A DNA stretch of 64,000 nt, from positions 45,144-109,143 of the forward strand of contig CAZWNO010000002.1 of assembly GCA_964635845.1 (NCBI GenBank), written 5' to 3'. This stretch comes from SZUA-365 sp964635845. Its GTDB lineage: Bacteria; Bacteroidota; Ignavibacteria; SZUA-365. A model generated the notes under the pieces. It saw nothing but the letters and a program-made list of their open reading frames with translations. It made no database searches and was not told the origin of the DNA. Each line of letters opens with the position of its first letter. Position 1 is the stretch's first letter. Shown piece after piece: positions 16,763 to 25,919 of this stretch. Both the position numbers and the translations under genes were made by a program.

Positions 16763-17410
16763 ATGAAATTCGCAGTATACCTGACGATCGTTCTCGCTGC
16801 GCTCACCTGCCCAGCGGCCGCTTCGGAACCGACCAACATCTCCGGCAGCGTGGATATCAGGCGTTTCTCTGTCGCACGCATTCAGGACATGATCACACTG
16901 AACTGGAATACGCGTGGCGAGCGCAACAATCTGGGCTTCGAAATCGAGCGCAAGAGTCAGTTCGAAGAGCAATGGACCACGATCGGATTCATGCGAGGAC
17001 GCGGTACGGCCAACGGAGACCAGGATTATGCTTTCGTGGAAAAACTGAACAGCAGGGAAGTGCTGTTGTACCGTCTCAAACAGATCGACACCCGCGGCAA
17101 CGCCATGTATTCGCAGGCGGTGATGGTTACTCCCGATGAGATCCCCGCTTCGATGCGTGTCAGCCCGGGATTGAAACAGCATATGGTAGAATACAACCGG
17201 ATCTCCTTCGCCCTTCCGAGGGAAAGTGCGGTGCTGATCACTGTTCACGACGTATTCGGCCGCATCCTGCGCACCGTCGCCGAAGAGCAATTCACGGCCG
17301 GGTATCACGTCATTCCATTCGGGTCGGTGTCGCTACCTCCGGGATTATACAACGTTCGACTCCAGACCAGGGCTGGAGTCCTTACACAGACACTGATCAA
17401 GACTTCATAG
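16763..17410 (+). CDS. Secreted protein with T9SS-like C-terminal domain, paralogue of preceding
   Basis: The ATG at 16763 follows AAGGA and gives 215 residues with a signal peptide (MKFAVYLTIVLAALTCPAAA). Residues 30-120 (LNWNTRGERNNLGFEIERKS ... YRLKQIDTRGN) and the C-terminal part (HDVFGRILRTV ... LPPGLYNVRLQT) align with the preceding protein, which has an extra N-terminal segment. Both look like short surface proteins that are little more than a fibronectin-like stalk plus sorting domain. Function is unknown. Confidence 0.75.
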   Translation: MKFAVYLTIVLAALTCPAAASEPTNISGSVDIRRFSVARIQDMITLNWNTRGERNNLGFEIERKSQFEEQWTTIGFMRGRGTANGDQDYAFVEKLNSREVLLYRLKQIDTRGNAMYSQAVMVTPDEIPASMRVSPGLKQHMVEYNRISFALPRESAVLITVHDVFGRILRTVAEEQFTAGYHVIPFGSVSLPPGLYNVRLQTRAGVLTQTLIKTS

Positions 17411-17433
17411 ACTTCGAGAAGATTTGGGAAGAA

Positions 17434-17462
17434 GACAGCCCCGGGTGCGCACCGGGGCTGTC
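17434..17462. terminator. 11-bp hairpin between convergent genes
   Basis: GACAGCCCCGG (17434-17444) and CCGGGGCTGTC (17452-17462) pair around a seven-base loop. The flanks carry short T-rich stretches on both strands. It probably ends transcripts from both the secreted-protein gene and the convergent oxidoreductase gene. Confidence 0.6.
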
Positions 17463-17485
17463 GGCATTTCGGAGCAATGTCTCCC

Positions 17486-18748
17486 TTACCACTGGCCTGT
17501 CCAGTTCTGCCTTTCCTTCCAGAGCAGGAAGAGATGCCTTTCGCTGATGGCCCGTTTGAGCAGGCTGCCAACGAATCCGACGAAGCGGATCCGCATCCCG
17601 ATGGGCAGCGCCGCCCAGCCGATGGCGAGGTGCCTGCCGAGCGAGACGACTTCGCCAAGCACCCTGGGGCGATAGGCTTTCAAGGCGCGGCCGTCCATGA
17701 TTCGCTCCAGATTGTCAGCGGTGATATATCCCTGCTGCAGTGCGAACTGTGCGGCGGTGGGAACCGCCTTGTCCGACTGCGGATTGATGGCCAGGGCATT
17801 GTCGCCGATCGCGAACACCTCGGGATAGTGTCTCACCTGCAGGAATTCGTTGACGATGACGCGGCCCTGCGGCCCTGTTTCCGCCCCGCTGCGGCGGATT
17901 AAATCGGATATTCGGATTCCGCCTGTCCAAATCATCGTCCTGGTAGGAATCGCATCGCCCGGGATTCGCAGCATCTCGAGCCTGCCATCCTGTTCCCGCA
18001 TACAGGTCACACGCGTGTTGGTCAGGATCTGGATCCCCATCGCCTGCAGGGCCTCGATCGAGCGCGCAACCTGCCTCCCGTCGAGCGAGGGAAGGATGCT
18101 CGAGGACAGTTCCACGAGCACCATCTCGGGCTCGGAGGGATCGATATGATACTGTTCGCTGAGTGAGTCGAAGCGTTCGGCCATCTCCGTCGCAAGTTCC
18201 ACGCCGGTCAGGCCTCCTCCGCCGATCACGAAGCGCAGATATTCCCTGCGCTTGTTGCGGTTGGTCTCGGAGGCCGCGATCGCGAACATGCGCTCGGTGT
18301 GCACGCGGATGCGTTCCGAATCATCCAGTTCCTTGAGCTGGAAGGCATGTTCTTCGAGACCGGGAATCTGGTAGAAGTTTGTCTTGCTGCCCAGGGCGAT
18401 GACAAGATAGTCGTAGCGGATGCGGCGGGGCTGCGGGGCCGAGGTCTCGGACATGCCGAAATCGAGCTCCACGTACTGCGCGTCCAGTGCGATATGCGTC
18501 ACCTCGCCGAGGTGAAATGTCACGTTCTCCCGTTTCGCGAGAAAGCGCGCGAGGGGAATGGTGACCTCGGATTCGCGCACTGCGCGTTCATGCAGCCGCG
18601 TTTCGAGCAGATGATACGTATGCCTGTCCACGAGATGGATGCGGACATTCGGGAACCGGCGGAACCGGCGCGACAGCCGCGTCACGCAGCTCATCCCGCC
18701 ATAGCCGGCTCCCAATATCACGATATCTATGTCTTCCGTTCTGTTCAT
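17486..18748 (-). CDS. Type II NADH dehydrogenase-like FAD oxidoreductase
   Basis: A 420-residue flavoprotein with an N-terminal FAD site (IVILGAGYGGMSC) and a second Rossmann site (FVIGGGGLTGVELATEMAE, about 180-200) for NAD(H). VFAIGDNALA near residue 300 is the C-terminal FAD contact. The order and length match single-subunit NADH:quinone oxidoreductases, which pass electrons from NADH to quinone at the inner-membrane face without pumping protons. The C-terminal ~40 residues are basic and partly hydrophobic, as expected for membrane docking. A sulfide:quinone reductase is less likely because the catalytic cysteines are not evident. Confidence 0.88.
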   Translation of the reverse strand: MNRTEDIDIVILGAGYGGMSCVTRLSRRFRRFPNVRIHLVDRHTYHLLETRLHERAVRESEVTIPLARFLAKRENVTFHLGEVTHIALDAQYVELDFGMSETSAPQPRRIRYDYLVIALGSKTNFYQIPGLEEHAFQLKELDDSERIRVHTERMFAIAASETNRNKRREYLRFVIGGGGLTGVELATEMAERFDSLSEQYHIDPSEPEMVLVELSSSILPSLDGRQVARSIEALQAMGIQILTNTRVTCMREQDGRLEMLRIPGDAIPTRTMIWTGGIRISDLIRRSGAETGPQGRVIVNEFLQVRHYPEVFAIGDNALAINPQSDKAVPTAAQFALQQGYITADNLERIMDGRALKAYRPRVLGEVVSLGRHLAIGWAALPIGMRIRFVGFVGSLLKRAISERHLFLLWKERQNWTGQW

Positions 18749-18782
18749 TTCTCAATCCCGTATTTCATCGCCTTCTATAACA

Positions 18783-18816
18783 ACAAAGGCCGCCGGATCG
18801 TGTCCGCGGCCTTTGT
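18783..18816 (-). terminator. Intrinsic terminator of the zinc-peptidase lipoprotein gene
   Basis: ACAAAGGCCGC (18783-18793) pairs with GCGGCCTTTGT (18806-18816). Read on the minus strand the stem is followed by TGTTATAG. It separates the peptidase gene from the oxidoreductase gene downstream. Confidence 0.6.
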
Positions 18817-18836
18817 CTGGTCTGAATTCGGGATGG

Positions 18837-20900
18837 TCAGCGCACTTCCGCCAGCGCCTTGCGTGCGGCTTCGAGCATGGGCCCGGTCGAGATCGGCGCG
18901 CCCACTGCCTGGCGCATCCACAGGTCCGGAGCGACGCTGCCTATCAGGCACATGCGCTCCATCTCCTTGCCGAGATTTTTTTTCTCCAGGAACCGCTCCA
19001 CCTGGAAGGCGATGATATGGCCGAGCGGATAATCGGGCGTGTACATCCCTGCGTCGATCATATGCGAGTAGATGCAGAGGAGCGGTTCATCCTTCATTCC
19101 CAGGACAGGTGCGAAGTAGCTGTTCCACACCTCCTTCGCGATGCCGGTCACGGCTTCGCGGAACTCCGGCGCTGTTGCTTCGGGATGTGCGTACAGCCAG
19201 CGCCACGCACGCATGTCCACCAGCGCGACCCCTGCGATCTCGTACGTCGACCACAGCACGTCGAGCGTGTTCATCGCCCGGGCCTGCGATTCGTCGGCAC
19301 GAAGACCGAGCAGTTCGAGATCACGTGACTGGAAGACGAAGGCGAAGCCCTCGGTGAATGCGGTATTCGGCACGCCGCGCAGCATCGTGTAATCCATCAG
19401 CTGAAAGCTCATCACCTGCTCGACGTTGTGGCCGAGTTCATGGATCGCGATGTTGTAGCCCTTGTAGTTCATCCCGCCTTCCGGCACGCGCGTGCGGAGA
19501 TGCGCATTGTCCACGAGACGGCCGGGACCCATGGCATGTCCGGCGCCGCGCGACGGATCGACGGTGATTTTTCCTGCGATGAATGCCGCTCGTTCGCTGG
19601 AGAATCCCAGCTTCCTCAGGATCGCGGGGATGTCGTTTTCGAAGGCCTCGACGGTGGGGTATTTCCGCTGCACGATGCGGTCGAGCGCATCCTCGGTGAT
19701 CGCGGGCTTGCTCTTGAATCCGGGATACCAGATGTCGAAGGGCTCGAGATCGCGACCGAGACGCTTGCGGACGAGCCCAGCCGTCTGCTTGATTTCCGGG
19801 GCGGTCAGAACGGAGAGAAGAAGTTCCTCCACCCGTTCTTCCGGAATCTCGCGGTCCTCGTTGAAGCGGCGCGCGATATGCGTCGGATTGTCGGGCGTGT
19901 AAGGATCCACACCGCGCTCGGCCTTGAAAATGTCGAGCCAGTGCTGATAGCGTTCGTCATCCTCGCGTGGCGGATCGGCGTCCCCGGTCTTCTGCCCCGT
20001 GGGGGCGATGCGATTCGCCTCGACGTACCAGTCCACGGCGGGATTGTTGATGGCTTCGCGCGGTATTTCCTGTGAGATGATGCGATCCATGATTTTGTGG
20101 ATCATCTGCTGCCGCGGAAGCCCGTCCGGTTTCGCGTATTGCGCCTTGAGTTCATCGCGCAGTCCCCAGTGCGTGATCAGGGAGAGACCTTCCGGGAAGA
20201 GACGATCTCCGTTCTTCGTCAGCACGTTGTGCATGATGATGTTGTAGCCGCTGATGTAATTATCGGCATTGGTGTAGGCGACGTTCAGCGCCTGATTGAC
20301 CTCCGACGGAATGCGCGTGTCGAAGCTCGCGGCGAGGCGGGTTTCCGCCCATTGCCGGCGCGTCCATTTCTCCCCTTCGTCCAGCCGTTGCTTCAGCGTG
20401 GACAGCGGGAAATTCAACAATGCGGTGAACGCGATTTTCGTCCTGAACAGATCCTCGTTCACATGAGCAGCGGGAGTGAATTCACCGAAGAGATAATCCA
20501 CGGGGAGAACCGGCCCCTGCTCGAGTTGCAGCGGGACATTCAGGTCGCGGCCCATCTCGGTCAGGTATCCCCAGAGCAGCGTCAGGTTGTGCTGCAGGCG
20601 TTCGAAGCTCGCGTCGAGCAGATCGGGATCGGCGATGAACTGCGCCGCGCAGAACGATTGGAACTCCTCCGGTGTGCCGTCCTCGCTCCGCCACAAACGC
20701 GCCACCTGCCGCACACCGCGTTCGATGCGCGGGCGCTGCGACTCGCCATGCCGTGCGACGAGCGTGTCCACCGCGGCGGAGACGGCTTCCTTTGTCATGT
20801 TCATCTCAGTCATGGTCGTTTCTTTTTCCGTGGGCGTGCCGCAAGCAGCAAGCAGCAGCAGCGCCAGCATGGAGACTGCGCGTGTAAAGTTCGGTGTCAT
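18837..20900 (-). CDS. Zinc metallopeptidase lipoprotein (HELGH type)
   Basis: The ATG at 20900 gives a 687-residue lipoprotein with a type II signal and lipobox LLAAC (Cys20). The zinc site is HELGHN (His487, Glu488, His491), followed 26 residues later by TEGFAFVF, where Glu517 is the likely third ligand, a gluzincin arrangement. The long N-terminal region is helical and acidic. Length and architecture resemble M3/M2-like oligopeptidases, but I cannot name the family. It would be anchored at the inner or outer membrane and may trim peptides in the periplasm. A second lipoprotein with a similar layout lies at 44.9-46.6 kb. Confidence 0.8.
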   Translation of the reverse strand: MTPNFTRAVSMLALLLLAACGTPTEKETTMTEMNMTKEAVSAAVDTLVARHGESQRPRIERGVRQVARLWRSEDGTPEEFQSFCAAQFIADPDLLDASFERLQHNLTLLWGYLTEMGRDLNVPLQLEQGPVLPVDYLFGEFTPAAHVNEDLFRTKIAFTALLNFPLSTLKQRLDEGEKWTRRQWAETRLAASFDTRIPSEVNQALNVAYTNADNYISGYNIIMHNVLTKNGDRLFPEGLSLITHWGLRDELKAQYAKPDGLPRQQMIHKIMDRIISQEIPREAINNPAVDWYVEANRIAPTGQKTGDADPPREDDERYQHWLDIFKAERGVDPYTPDNPTHIARRFNEDREIPEERVEELLLSVLTAPEIKQTAGLVRKRLGRDLEPFDIWYPGFKSKPAITEDALDRIVQRKYPTVEAFENDIPAILRKLGFSSERAAFIAGKITVDPSRGAGHAMGPGRLVDNAHLRTRVPEGGMNYKGYNIAIHELGHNVEQVMSFQLMDYTMLRGVPNTAFTEGFAFVFQSRDLELLGLRADESQARAMNTLDVLWSTYEIAGVALVDMRAWRWLYAHPEATAPEFREAVTGIAKEVWNSYFAPVLGMKDEPLLCIYSHMIDAGMYTPDYPLGHIIAFQVERFLEKKNLGKEMERMCLIGSVAPDLWMRQAVGAPISTGPMLEAARKALAEVR

Positions 20901-21127
20901 ATGTTGCCTTGTGCGAAATGAAGGTGGTTTGCCGGCGTGAATGTGACGCAAATTGTTCCATCCGCGTCGTTTAATTTACCCTCTATCCGTCTGATATTCC
21001 ATCACCGCCTCGATTTTGCCTGCACCCGTTCAGCGCGGCTGCTGCATATTCCCGTGACCGGGAGTTGGAATTCCACTCCTTTTCATCCGATATTGCCATC
21101 TCTGTACCACCCGCACCCGGAATGCAA

Positions 21128-22048
21128 ATGACACGAACGATACTGCTCTGGATACTTGCTCTCATCATTACGCTGGCGTCCGCCTATTATCAGCGAATCA
21201 CCGGTCCATCCTATCCGCTTGACGGCACGGCGAAGCTGCATGGTTCCGACGTTACATATTCGCTGACCCGCACGCATGGGGGCGAGGGTGACCAGCCGTT
21301 CTCGCTGATCGATGCCGGCGGCGGCCTGTCCGGCGAGGTCGTGTTCAAGCGCTACAAGACCGACGACGAGTGGAGCCGCCGCCCGCTGCTGCGCTCGGGT
21401 GACACGCTGCGCGGCTGGCTTCCGCATCAGCCGCCCGCGGGCAAGCTCGAGTATTTCGTGGAGCTGGCTGACGACGGGGCGGTCCACCGAATCCCGGCAC
21501 ATGAATCCGTCGTCACGCGCTTCAAAGGCGCCGTACCCGCTGGTGTGCTGATTCCGCATGTGATCGTGATCTTCCTCGCCATGCTCTGGTCCACCAGGAC
21601 GGGCATCGAGGTATTCCGAAAGAACGGCAGACTGCGCAGGTATGCTCTCTGGACAACCGGTCTGCTTTTCGTCGGTGGACTGGTGTTCGGTCCCATCGTG
21701 CAGAAATACGCGTTCGGCGCATACTGGACCGGCGTTCCCTACGGCACCGATCTCACGGACAATAAAACGCTCATCATCTTCATCGGCTGGTTGATCGCAT
21801 TGGCGGCGATCTGGAAGCGTGATGCGCTCGAGCGCCATCCCGCCCGCCGCTGGTTCGCCCTGGGCGCCGCACTGCTGACGATCGTGGCGTATATGATTCC
21901 ACACAGCATGATGGGCAGCGAACTCGACTATAAGAAACTGGACGCCGTGCGCGCCAGACAGCATCCGGCACAATTCGACAGCCTCACTCCGGCGCCCGCG
22001 GTGATCGCCGACACAACGAAGTCGACGCAGGAGGAAACGCAACGATGA
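21128..22048 (+). CDS. Hypothetical membrane protein
   Basis: I do not recognise a named family. The ATG at 21128 (GGAA five bases before; another ATG at 21122) gives 306 residues. One N-terminal hydrophobic helix (ILLWILALIITLASAYY) is followed by a ~115-residue periplasmic beta-rich part (YPLDGTAKLHGSDVTYSLTRTHGG ... LEYFVELADDG) and then four membrane helices (about 155-265). The invariant-looking segment GVPYGTDLTDNKTLI lies between two helices. The periplasmic part could be an immunoglobulin-like fold. It overlaps the next gene by four bases (ATGA), so the two are translationally coupled. Confidence 0.75.
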   Translation: MTRTILLWILALIITLASAYYQRITGPSYPLDGTAKLHGSDVTYSLTRTHGGEGDQPFSLIDAGGGLSGEVVFKRYKTDDEWSRRPLLRSGDTLRGWLPHQPPAGKLEYFVELADDGAVHRIPAHESVVTRFKGAVPAGVLIPHVIVIFLAMLWSTRTGIEVFRKNGRLRRYALWTTGLLFVGGLVFGPIVQKYAFGAYWTGVPYGTDLTDNKTLIIFIGWLIALAAIWKRDALERHPARRWFALGAALLTIVAYMIPHSMMGSELDYKKLDAVRARQHPAQFDSLTPAPAVIADTTKSTQEETQR

Positions 22049-22332
22049 GCGTACAGCCCGGAGTGGGAAGCGCGTTATACATCGTCTGCGCCGGACTCGG
22101 CGCACTCGTGTTCTTTCTCGGGCCCGCGCTGGCGCTGCTCGGCGACACGGATCCTCTCTGTGCGGCGAGCGTCGGCTACGGGGGAATCACGCTGTTCACA
22201 GCAGGCATCGCGGCACGCTATTCCTTCGCCGTGGCGGCGACGCCTCTCCTTCAGCTGATGAAGAATCTCGGTGTCGCGCTCGCGATCACCGGTATTTTCT
22301 ACGCGATCTTCCTGCTGCTCTACTTCATCTGA
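22045..22332 (+). CDS. Small hypothetical membrane protein
   Basis: A 95-residue protein with three predicted membrane helices (IVCAGLGALVFFLGPALALL, GITLFTAGIAARYSFAV, LGVALAITGIFYAIFLLLYF). It overlaps the upstream membrane protein gene by four bases and lies four bases before a Nudix gene, so the three form one operon. No family recognised. Confidence 0.7.
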   Translation: MSVQPGVGSALYIVCAGLGALVFFLGPALALLGDTDPLCAASVGYGGITLFTAGIAARYSFAVAATPLLQLMKNLGVALAITGIFYAIFLLLYFI

Positions 22333-22335
22333 GCC

Positions 22336-22776
22336 ATGTCCTCTGCAGAATACACCGTTCCCGTCTGGTTCTTCGAGCAATCCGCCGTCATCCCCTGGCG
22401 CCGGCATCATCGGGGCATCGAGGTTCTGCTGATCACCAGCGCGCGGAAGAGACGCTGGATCATTCCGAAGGGCGTGATCGAACCGGGCATGGGGGCGCGC
22501 GCATCTGCGCGAAAGGAAGCGCTTGAAGAAGCGGGTGTCGACGGCATCGTCTCGGACGAACGCATCGGTGACTACGTCTACAGAAAATGGAACGGCAATT
22601 GCCGTGTGCAGGTCTTCGGTCTCATGGTCACGGACGTGCTCGATCACTGGGAGGAAGAGCACGTGCGAAAGCGCCGCTGGGTGAGCGTGCGACAAGCGCA
22701 GGAACTCGTTGACACGCGCGAGCTCAAACTGCTGCTTCGCAGATTCGCGCACCGCCTCGATACCTTCCTCGAGTGA
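22336..22776 (+). CDS. Nudix hydrolase
   Basis: A 146-residue protein with the Nudix box at about residues 50-72 (GVIEPGMGARASARKEALEEAGV). The preceding RWIIPKG and the spacing match the diadenosine-polyphosphate/diphosphoinositol-type subgroup. The usual Glu after G-x5 is Met here and the REUxEE Arg is Lys, both tolerated in this subgroup; the EExG glutamates that bind metal remain. Substrate is unproven, possibly Ap4A or another nucleoside polyphosphate. It is the last gene of a three-gene set with two membrane proteins. Confidence 0.88.
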   Translation: MSSAEYTVPVWFFEQSAVIPWRRHHRGIEVLLITSARKRRWIIPKGVIEPGMGARASARKEALEEAGVDGIVSDERIGDYVYRKWNGNCRVQVFGLMVTDVLDHWEEEHVRKRRWVSVRQAQELVDTRELKLLLRRFAHRLDTFLE

Positions 22777-23158
22777 TCAGCCGCCCTGCGCGCGCTTCGA
22801 CGTCTGCCTCGCCCGATCCTCTGCCCCGCACATCCCCCTGCTTTATTCCCGATCCTTCCTCCGCTGCATCCGATCCTCCGCCCACGGGATTTTCTCCGTG
22901 CATTTCGGATATCCGATACCCTCAATAACTCGAAAGTTACGTCCGCGAACGGGGAAAAATTTATTCCTTTAAGTTTTAAGTATTATTGCGTATCATTGTC
23001 GAGCAACTTCCATCCTGAGCCAGTTGTCCCGCCGCGCGTCTTGATGTTGAGGAGCATCGAGAGAGTTGTACCGGATGTCTCCCTTCAAGACTCCAACCGC
23101 AACGCCTGTACACTGTAACCCGTGTGTGTCCCTTCAGGGCAGACACTCTGAGCGAGCA
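22777..23158. other. 382-base intergenic region
   Basis: No convincing gene is seen. An A/T-rich patch at 22954-22986 (with TTTAAGTTTTAAG and TATTAT) is the most likely promoter zone for the cytochrome/YceI operon. TGTAACC at 23114-23120 is the same heptamer found upstream of the ECF sigma gene at 46776, but no matching -10 element is evident. No strong terminator for the Nudix gene was found. Confidence 0.4.
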
Positions 23159-23590
23159 ATGACAATGCCGAAACAATCCGCCGTACTGCTTCTTCTCGCC
23201 ATTTCCATCGCGCTGCTGACCGCCGGCTGCACGGATTCGATTGTCTCGGACTGTGGCGAACCGATGTCCGATCCGGTTCGCGCGCGGTTCAGCGACATCG
23301 AACAGCGCGTATTCGCGCAGTCCTGCGCGCTCGCGGGATGTCACAGCGGCAGCTCGCCGGCTTCGGGACTCGACCTGTCGACCGGTCAGGCATACGTCCA
23401 ACTCGTCGGTGTGACCAGCCTGAACGACCCGTCTCTCAAACGCATCGAGCCGGGCAGCAGCGCACAGAGCCTGGTCATCCGGCTGCTGCGCAGGGAACGT
23501 CTTCCGGTGATGCCGCCAACCGGTCCCATCGAAAGCGCCGTGATCGATTCCATCGCGGCGTGGATCGACGCGGGAGCTCTGAGGAACTGA
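23159..23590 (+). CDS. Lipoprotein with CX4CH haem-like motif
   Basis: The ATG at 23159 gives 143 residues with a lipoprotein signal (LLTAGC). The segment FAQSCALAGCHSGSSPASGLDLS contains Cys-X4-Cys-His, a spaced variant of the c-type haem-attachment motif. The C-terminal part (VMPPTGPIESAVIDSIAAWIDAGA) is the methionine-bearing helix typical of short c-type cytochrome domains, and the Met in VMPP is a plausible sixth haem ligand. It is expected to be a membrane-anchored periplasmic electron carrier. It begins a four-gene set with YceI, an outer-membrane protein and a CxxCH protein. Confidence 0.75.
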   Translation: MTMPKQSAVLLLLAISIALLTAGCTDSIVSDCGEPMSDPVRARFSDIEQRVFAQSCALAGCHSGSSPASGLDLSTGQAYVQLVGVTSLNDPSLKRIEPGSSAQSLVIRLLRRERLPVMPPTGPIESAVIDSIAAWIDAGALRN

Positions 23591-23648
23591 TCCGCCTGCG
23601 AACGAAACTCATCCACTCTCGATCCGCTTTCCGGAAAAAGGAGTACAC

Positions 23649-24266
23649 ATGAAACGAATCATCTCTGCACTGCAATCGAAGCGGCCGGCAAGCCTGCCGC
23701 TTCGTCCGCTTCTGTTCGTGCTGCTGCTCATCGCACAGTTCGACGGTCTGGCGCAGAAAACCGAATACCACGTGGACAAGAGCGCGAGGAACAGCGTGAA
23801 GTTCATTTCCGACGCGCCGGTGGAAGACTTTGAAGGCGTCACCGAGGCGATAGACGGCTACCTCGTTCATGAGGGCAATGATTTCACCTCCGGCAGCGGA
23901 CTGTACTTCGAGGTCGATCTGCGCAAACTCGACACCGGGATCGGTCTCCGCAACCGCCACATGCGGGAGAACTATCTGCACACGGACAAATACCCCTACG
24001 CGAAATTCACGGGAAAGATCACGGAGGCGACACCGTCGGGCGATAAGACCAAGGTCAAGGTACAGGGCAGCATGGACATTCACGGGGTCAAGCGCGGCAT
24101 GGAGGTCACCGGCACGATCAGCGGAAGTGGCGACAAGCTGCGCATCAGGACGACCTTCGACGTCCGGCTCACCCATCACAAGATCGAGGTTCCGCAGCTC
24201 ATGTTCGTCAAGATCGACGAGAACATGGAGCTCGTGCTCGATTTCACAGTCAAAAAAGTCAAATGA
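23649..24266 (+). CDS. YceI family periplasmic protein
   Basis: A 205-residue protein with an N-terminal membrane/signal segment (residues 18-36) and a YceI domain: FISDAPVEDFEGVTEAIDGYL, FEVDLRKLDTGIGLRNRHMRENYLHTDKYP and MDIHGVKRGMEVTG. YceI proteins form lipocalin-like beta-barrels that bind isoprenoids or amphiphiles. The ATG follows AAAGGAG. It overlaps the first ATG of the next gene by four bases, so the two are likely co-translated. In this operon it may act with the haem-motif proteins in an exported redox pathway. Confidence 0.9.
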   Translation: MKRIISALQSKRPASLPLRPLLFVLLLIAQFDGLAQKTEYHVDKSARNSVKFISDAPVEDFEGVTEAIDGYLVHEGNDFTSGSGLYFEVDLRKLDTGIGLRNRHMRENYLHTDKYPYAKFTGKITEATPSGDKTKVKVQGSMDIHGVKRGMEVTGTISGSGDKLRIRTTFDVRLTHHKIEVPQLMFVKIDENMELVLDFTVKKVK

Positions 24267-24280
24267 CAGGATTATCGAAT

Positions 24281-25126
24281 ATGCGTTCTGCGATCATCGG
24301 CCTGCTCACTCTGTGTCTCGTTCTCCCTGCCGCGGCTCAGGAGGAATCCTCGGGCTGGAAGCGCTCCGAGGAGGAGGCGCACCTTCCACTCCAGCTGTTC
24401 CACTCCACCCAGGCGGTGAATCTCCCCACCGCGGAGGTGCTGCAGCAGGGAAATCTCGAGTTCGAAATTTCCCATCGCTTCATCCCGACGATCAGCGATG
24501 GCAGCAGGAACCTGTGGGGCTTCGACGGACCGGTCAACATCCGGCTCGCGCTCGGATATGCCTACAGCAACATCGGGTACGTCACCCTGGGGCGGAGCAA
24601 CGTGCAGGACAACCTCGACCTTCACGTGAAGCAGCAGCTGTTCTCGTTTGAGAACGACCTGCTGCCGGTGCTCGTGGCGGCGCGCGTCGGCGCAGCATGG
24701 AACACGGATGTCCCGAACCGAGACGCAGGCGACGCGGACAATCTGCAGTACTACGCTCAGCTGATCGTCAACACGATGTACGGGGACAACCTCGCACTCG
24801 GCGTCGTCCCTTCCTACGTCGGGAACAGTCACATACTTTGTCCCGAGCGTCAGTACTCGTTCGTCATGGGCGTGCACGCGCAATACTACATCACCAACGT
24901 GCTGAATGTCCTGGCCGAGTGGATCCCCACCGTCAGCGGATGGAGAACAAAGCACAATACCGTCGCATTCGGGATCGAGCTGGAAACCGGCGGCCATTTC
25001 TTCAAGATCATCCTGAGCAACAACGATCTCCTGAACACCGCGCAGGTGCTTGCCGGAGCCGAGGATTCTTTCAACGATGCCGACTGGCACATCGGCTTCA
25101 ACATCACGCGCCTGCTCGCTCTCTAG
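24281..25126 (+). CDS. DUF5777-like outer-membrane beta-barrel protein
   Basis: The ATG at 24281 gives 281 residues with a signal peptide (MRSAIIGLLTLCLVLPAAAQ); an ATG at 24263 overlaps the YceI stop and is the alternative. PTAEVLQQGNLEFEISHRF, LWGFDGPVNIRLALGYAYS and the alternating strands that follow resemble the DUF5777 family often found next to YceI and haem proteins in Bacteroidota. The final residues (FNITRLLAL) fit the last strand of a barrel. Function is unknown. Confidence 0.75.
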   Translation: MRSAIIGLLTLCLVLPAAAQEESSGWKRSEEEAHLPLQLFHSTQAVNLPTAEVLQQGNLEFEISHRFIPTISDGSRNLWGFDGPVNIRLALGYAYSNIGYVTLGRSNVQDNLDLHVKQQLFSFENDLLPVLVAARVGAAWNTDVPNRDAGDADNLQYYAQLIVNTMYGDNLALGVVPSYVGNSHILCPERQYSFVMGVHAQYYITNVLNVLAEWIPTVSGWRTKHNTVAFGIELETGGHFFKIILSNNDLLNTAQVLAGAEDSFNDADWHIGFNITRLLAL

Positions 25127-25232
25127 TACACGCGCTTCGTCGCAGTCCGACATCACACCGCTGCTTGCCTTCCAGCAGCGGAGTCATCACGGAGTTCACT
25201 CACTACTGTTCAACCTTTTTCTGGAGCAATAA

Positions 25233-25919
25233 ATGAAAAGACAGATTCTCTTTTTCTCCATCCTCCTTGCCGTCGCGTCAGCGACCTTCATCATCGCCCG
25301 TCCATTCCGCGTCGGACAGATACCGAACGGCACGAAGAACGCCTGCGCGAACTGTCATGTCAATCCTGCCGGCGGCGGTCCGCGCAACGTCTTCGGACAG
25401 GAGGTCGAGGCGAATCATCTCACCGAACCGGGGGTCAATGGACAAGTGAAATGGAGTGCGGCGCTCGCCGTTCTCGATTCCGACGGCGATGGTTTCACGA
25501 ACGGCCAGGAGCTTCAGGATCCCGAGGGAATCTGGAGGAGCGGACAACCGGCGCCAGGCAATCCCGCACTGGTCACCCGGCCGGGAGATCCGACTGATTT
25601 CCCCGTCACCACGACCGTGCAGCCTCTGCCCGGTGCGGTGAGCGATCACATGCTCGAGGGCAATTATCCCAATCCCTTCAATCCCGAGACGACCATCCGC
25701 TTCCGGATCGGCGAGGCCGGGCACGTGCGCCTCGAGATCTTCAACAGCCTCGGCGCGCGTGTGCGCGTGCTGGCCGACGAATACATGGAAGCGGGCCGAT
25801 ATGCCGGCAGCTGGAACGGCCGCGATGACGCGGGACGTCTCGTCGATTCGGGCACGTACTTCTACCGCTACACCGCCGCCGGCTACAGCGCGACGAAACG
25901 CATGCTCCTGGTGAAATAG
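25233..25919 (+). CDS. Exported protein with CxxCH motif, calcium-loop and T9SS C-terminal domain
   Basis: A 228-residue protein with a signal segment (ILFFSILLAVASATFI), a haem c motif CANCHVNPAGGG near residue 38, a DSDGDGFTNGQEL calcium-binding loop near 84, and a proline-rich linker. The last 80 residues begin NYPNPFNPETTIRF and end KRMLLVK, a classical type A T9SS/FlgD-like sorting domain. It is last in the operon with the haem lipoprotein, YceI and DUF5777 genes. A single haem on a secreted, calcium-loop protein suggests surface electron transfer or haem capture, but this is inferred. Confidence 0.82.
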   Translation: MKRQILFFSILLAVASATFIIARPFRVGQIPNGTKNACANCHVNPAGGGPRNVFGQEVEANHLTEPGVNGQVKWSAALAVLDSDGDGFTNGQELQDPEGIWRSGQPAPGNPALVTRPGDPTDFPVTTTVQPLPGAVSDHMLEGNYPNPFNPETTIRFRIGEAGHVRLEIFNSLGARVRVLADEYMEAGRYAGSWNGRDDAGRLVDSGTYFYRYTAAGYSATKRMLLVK

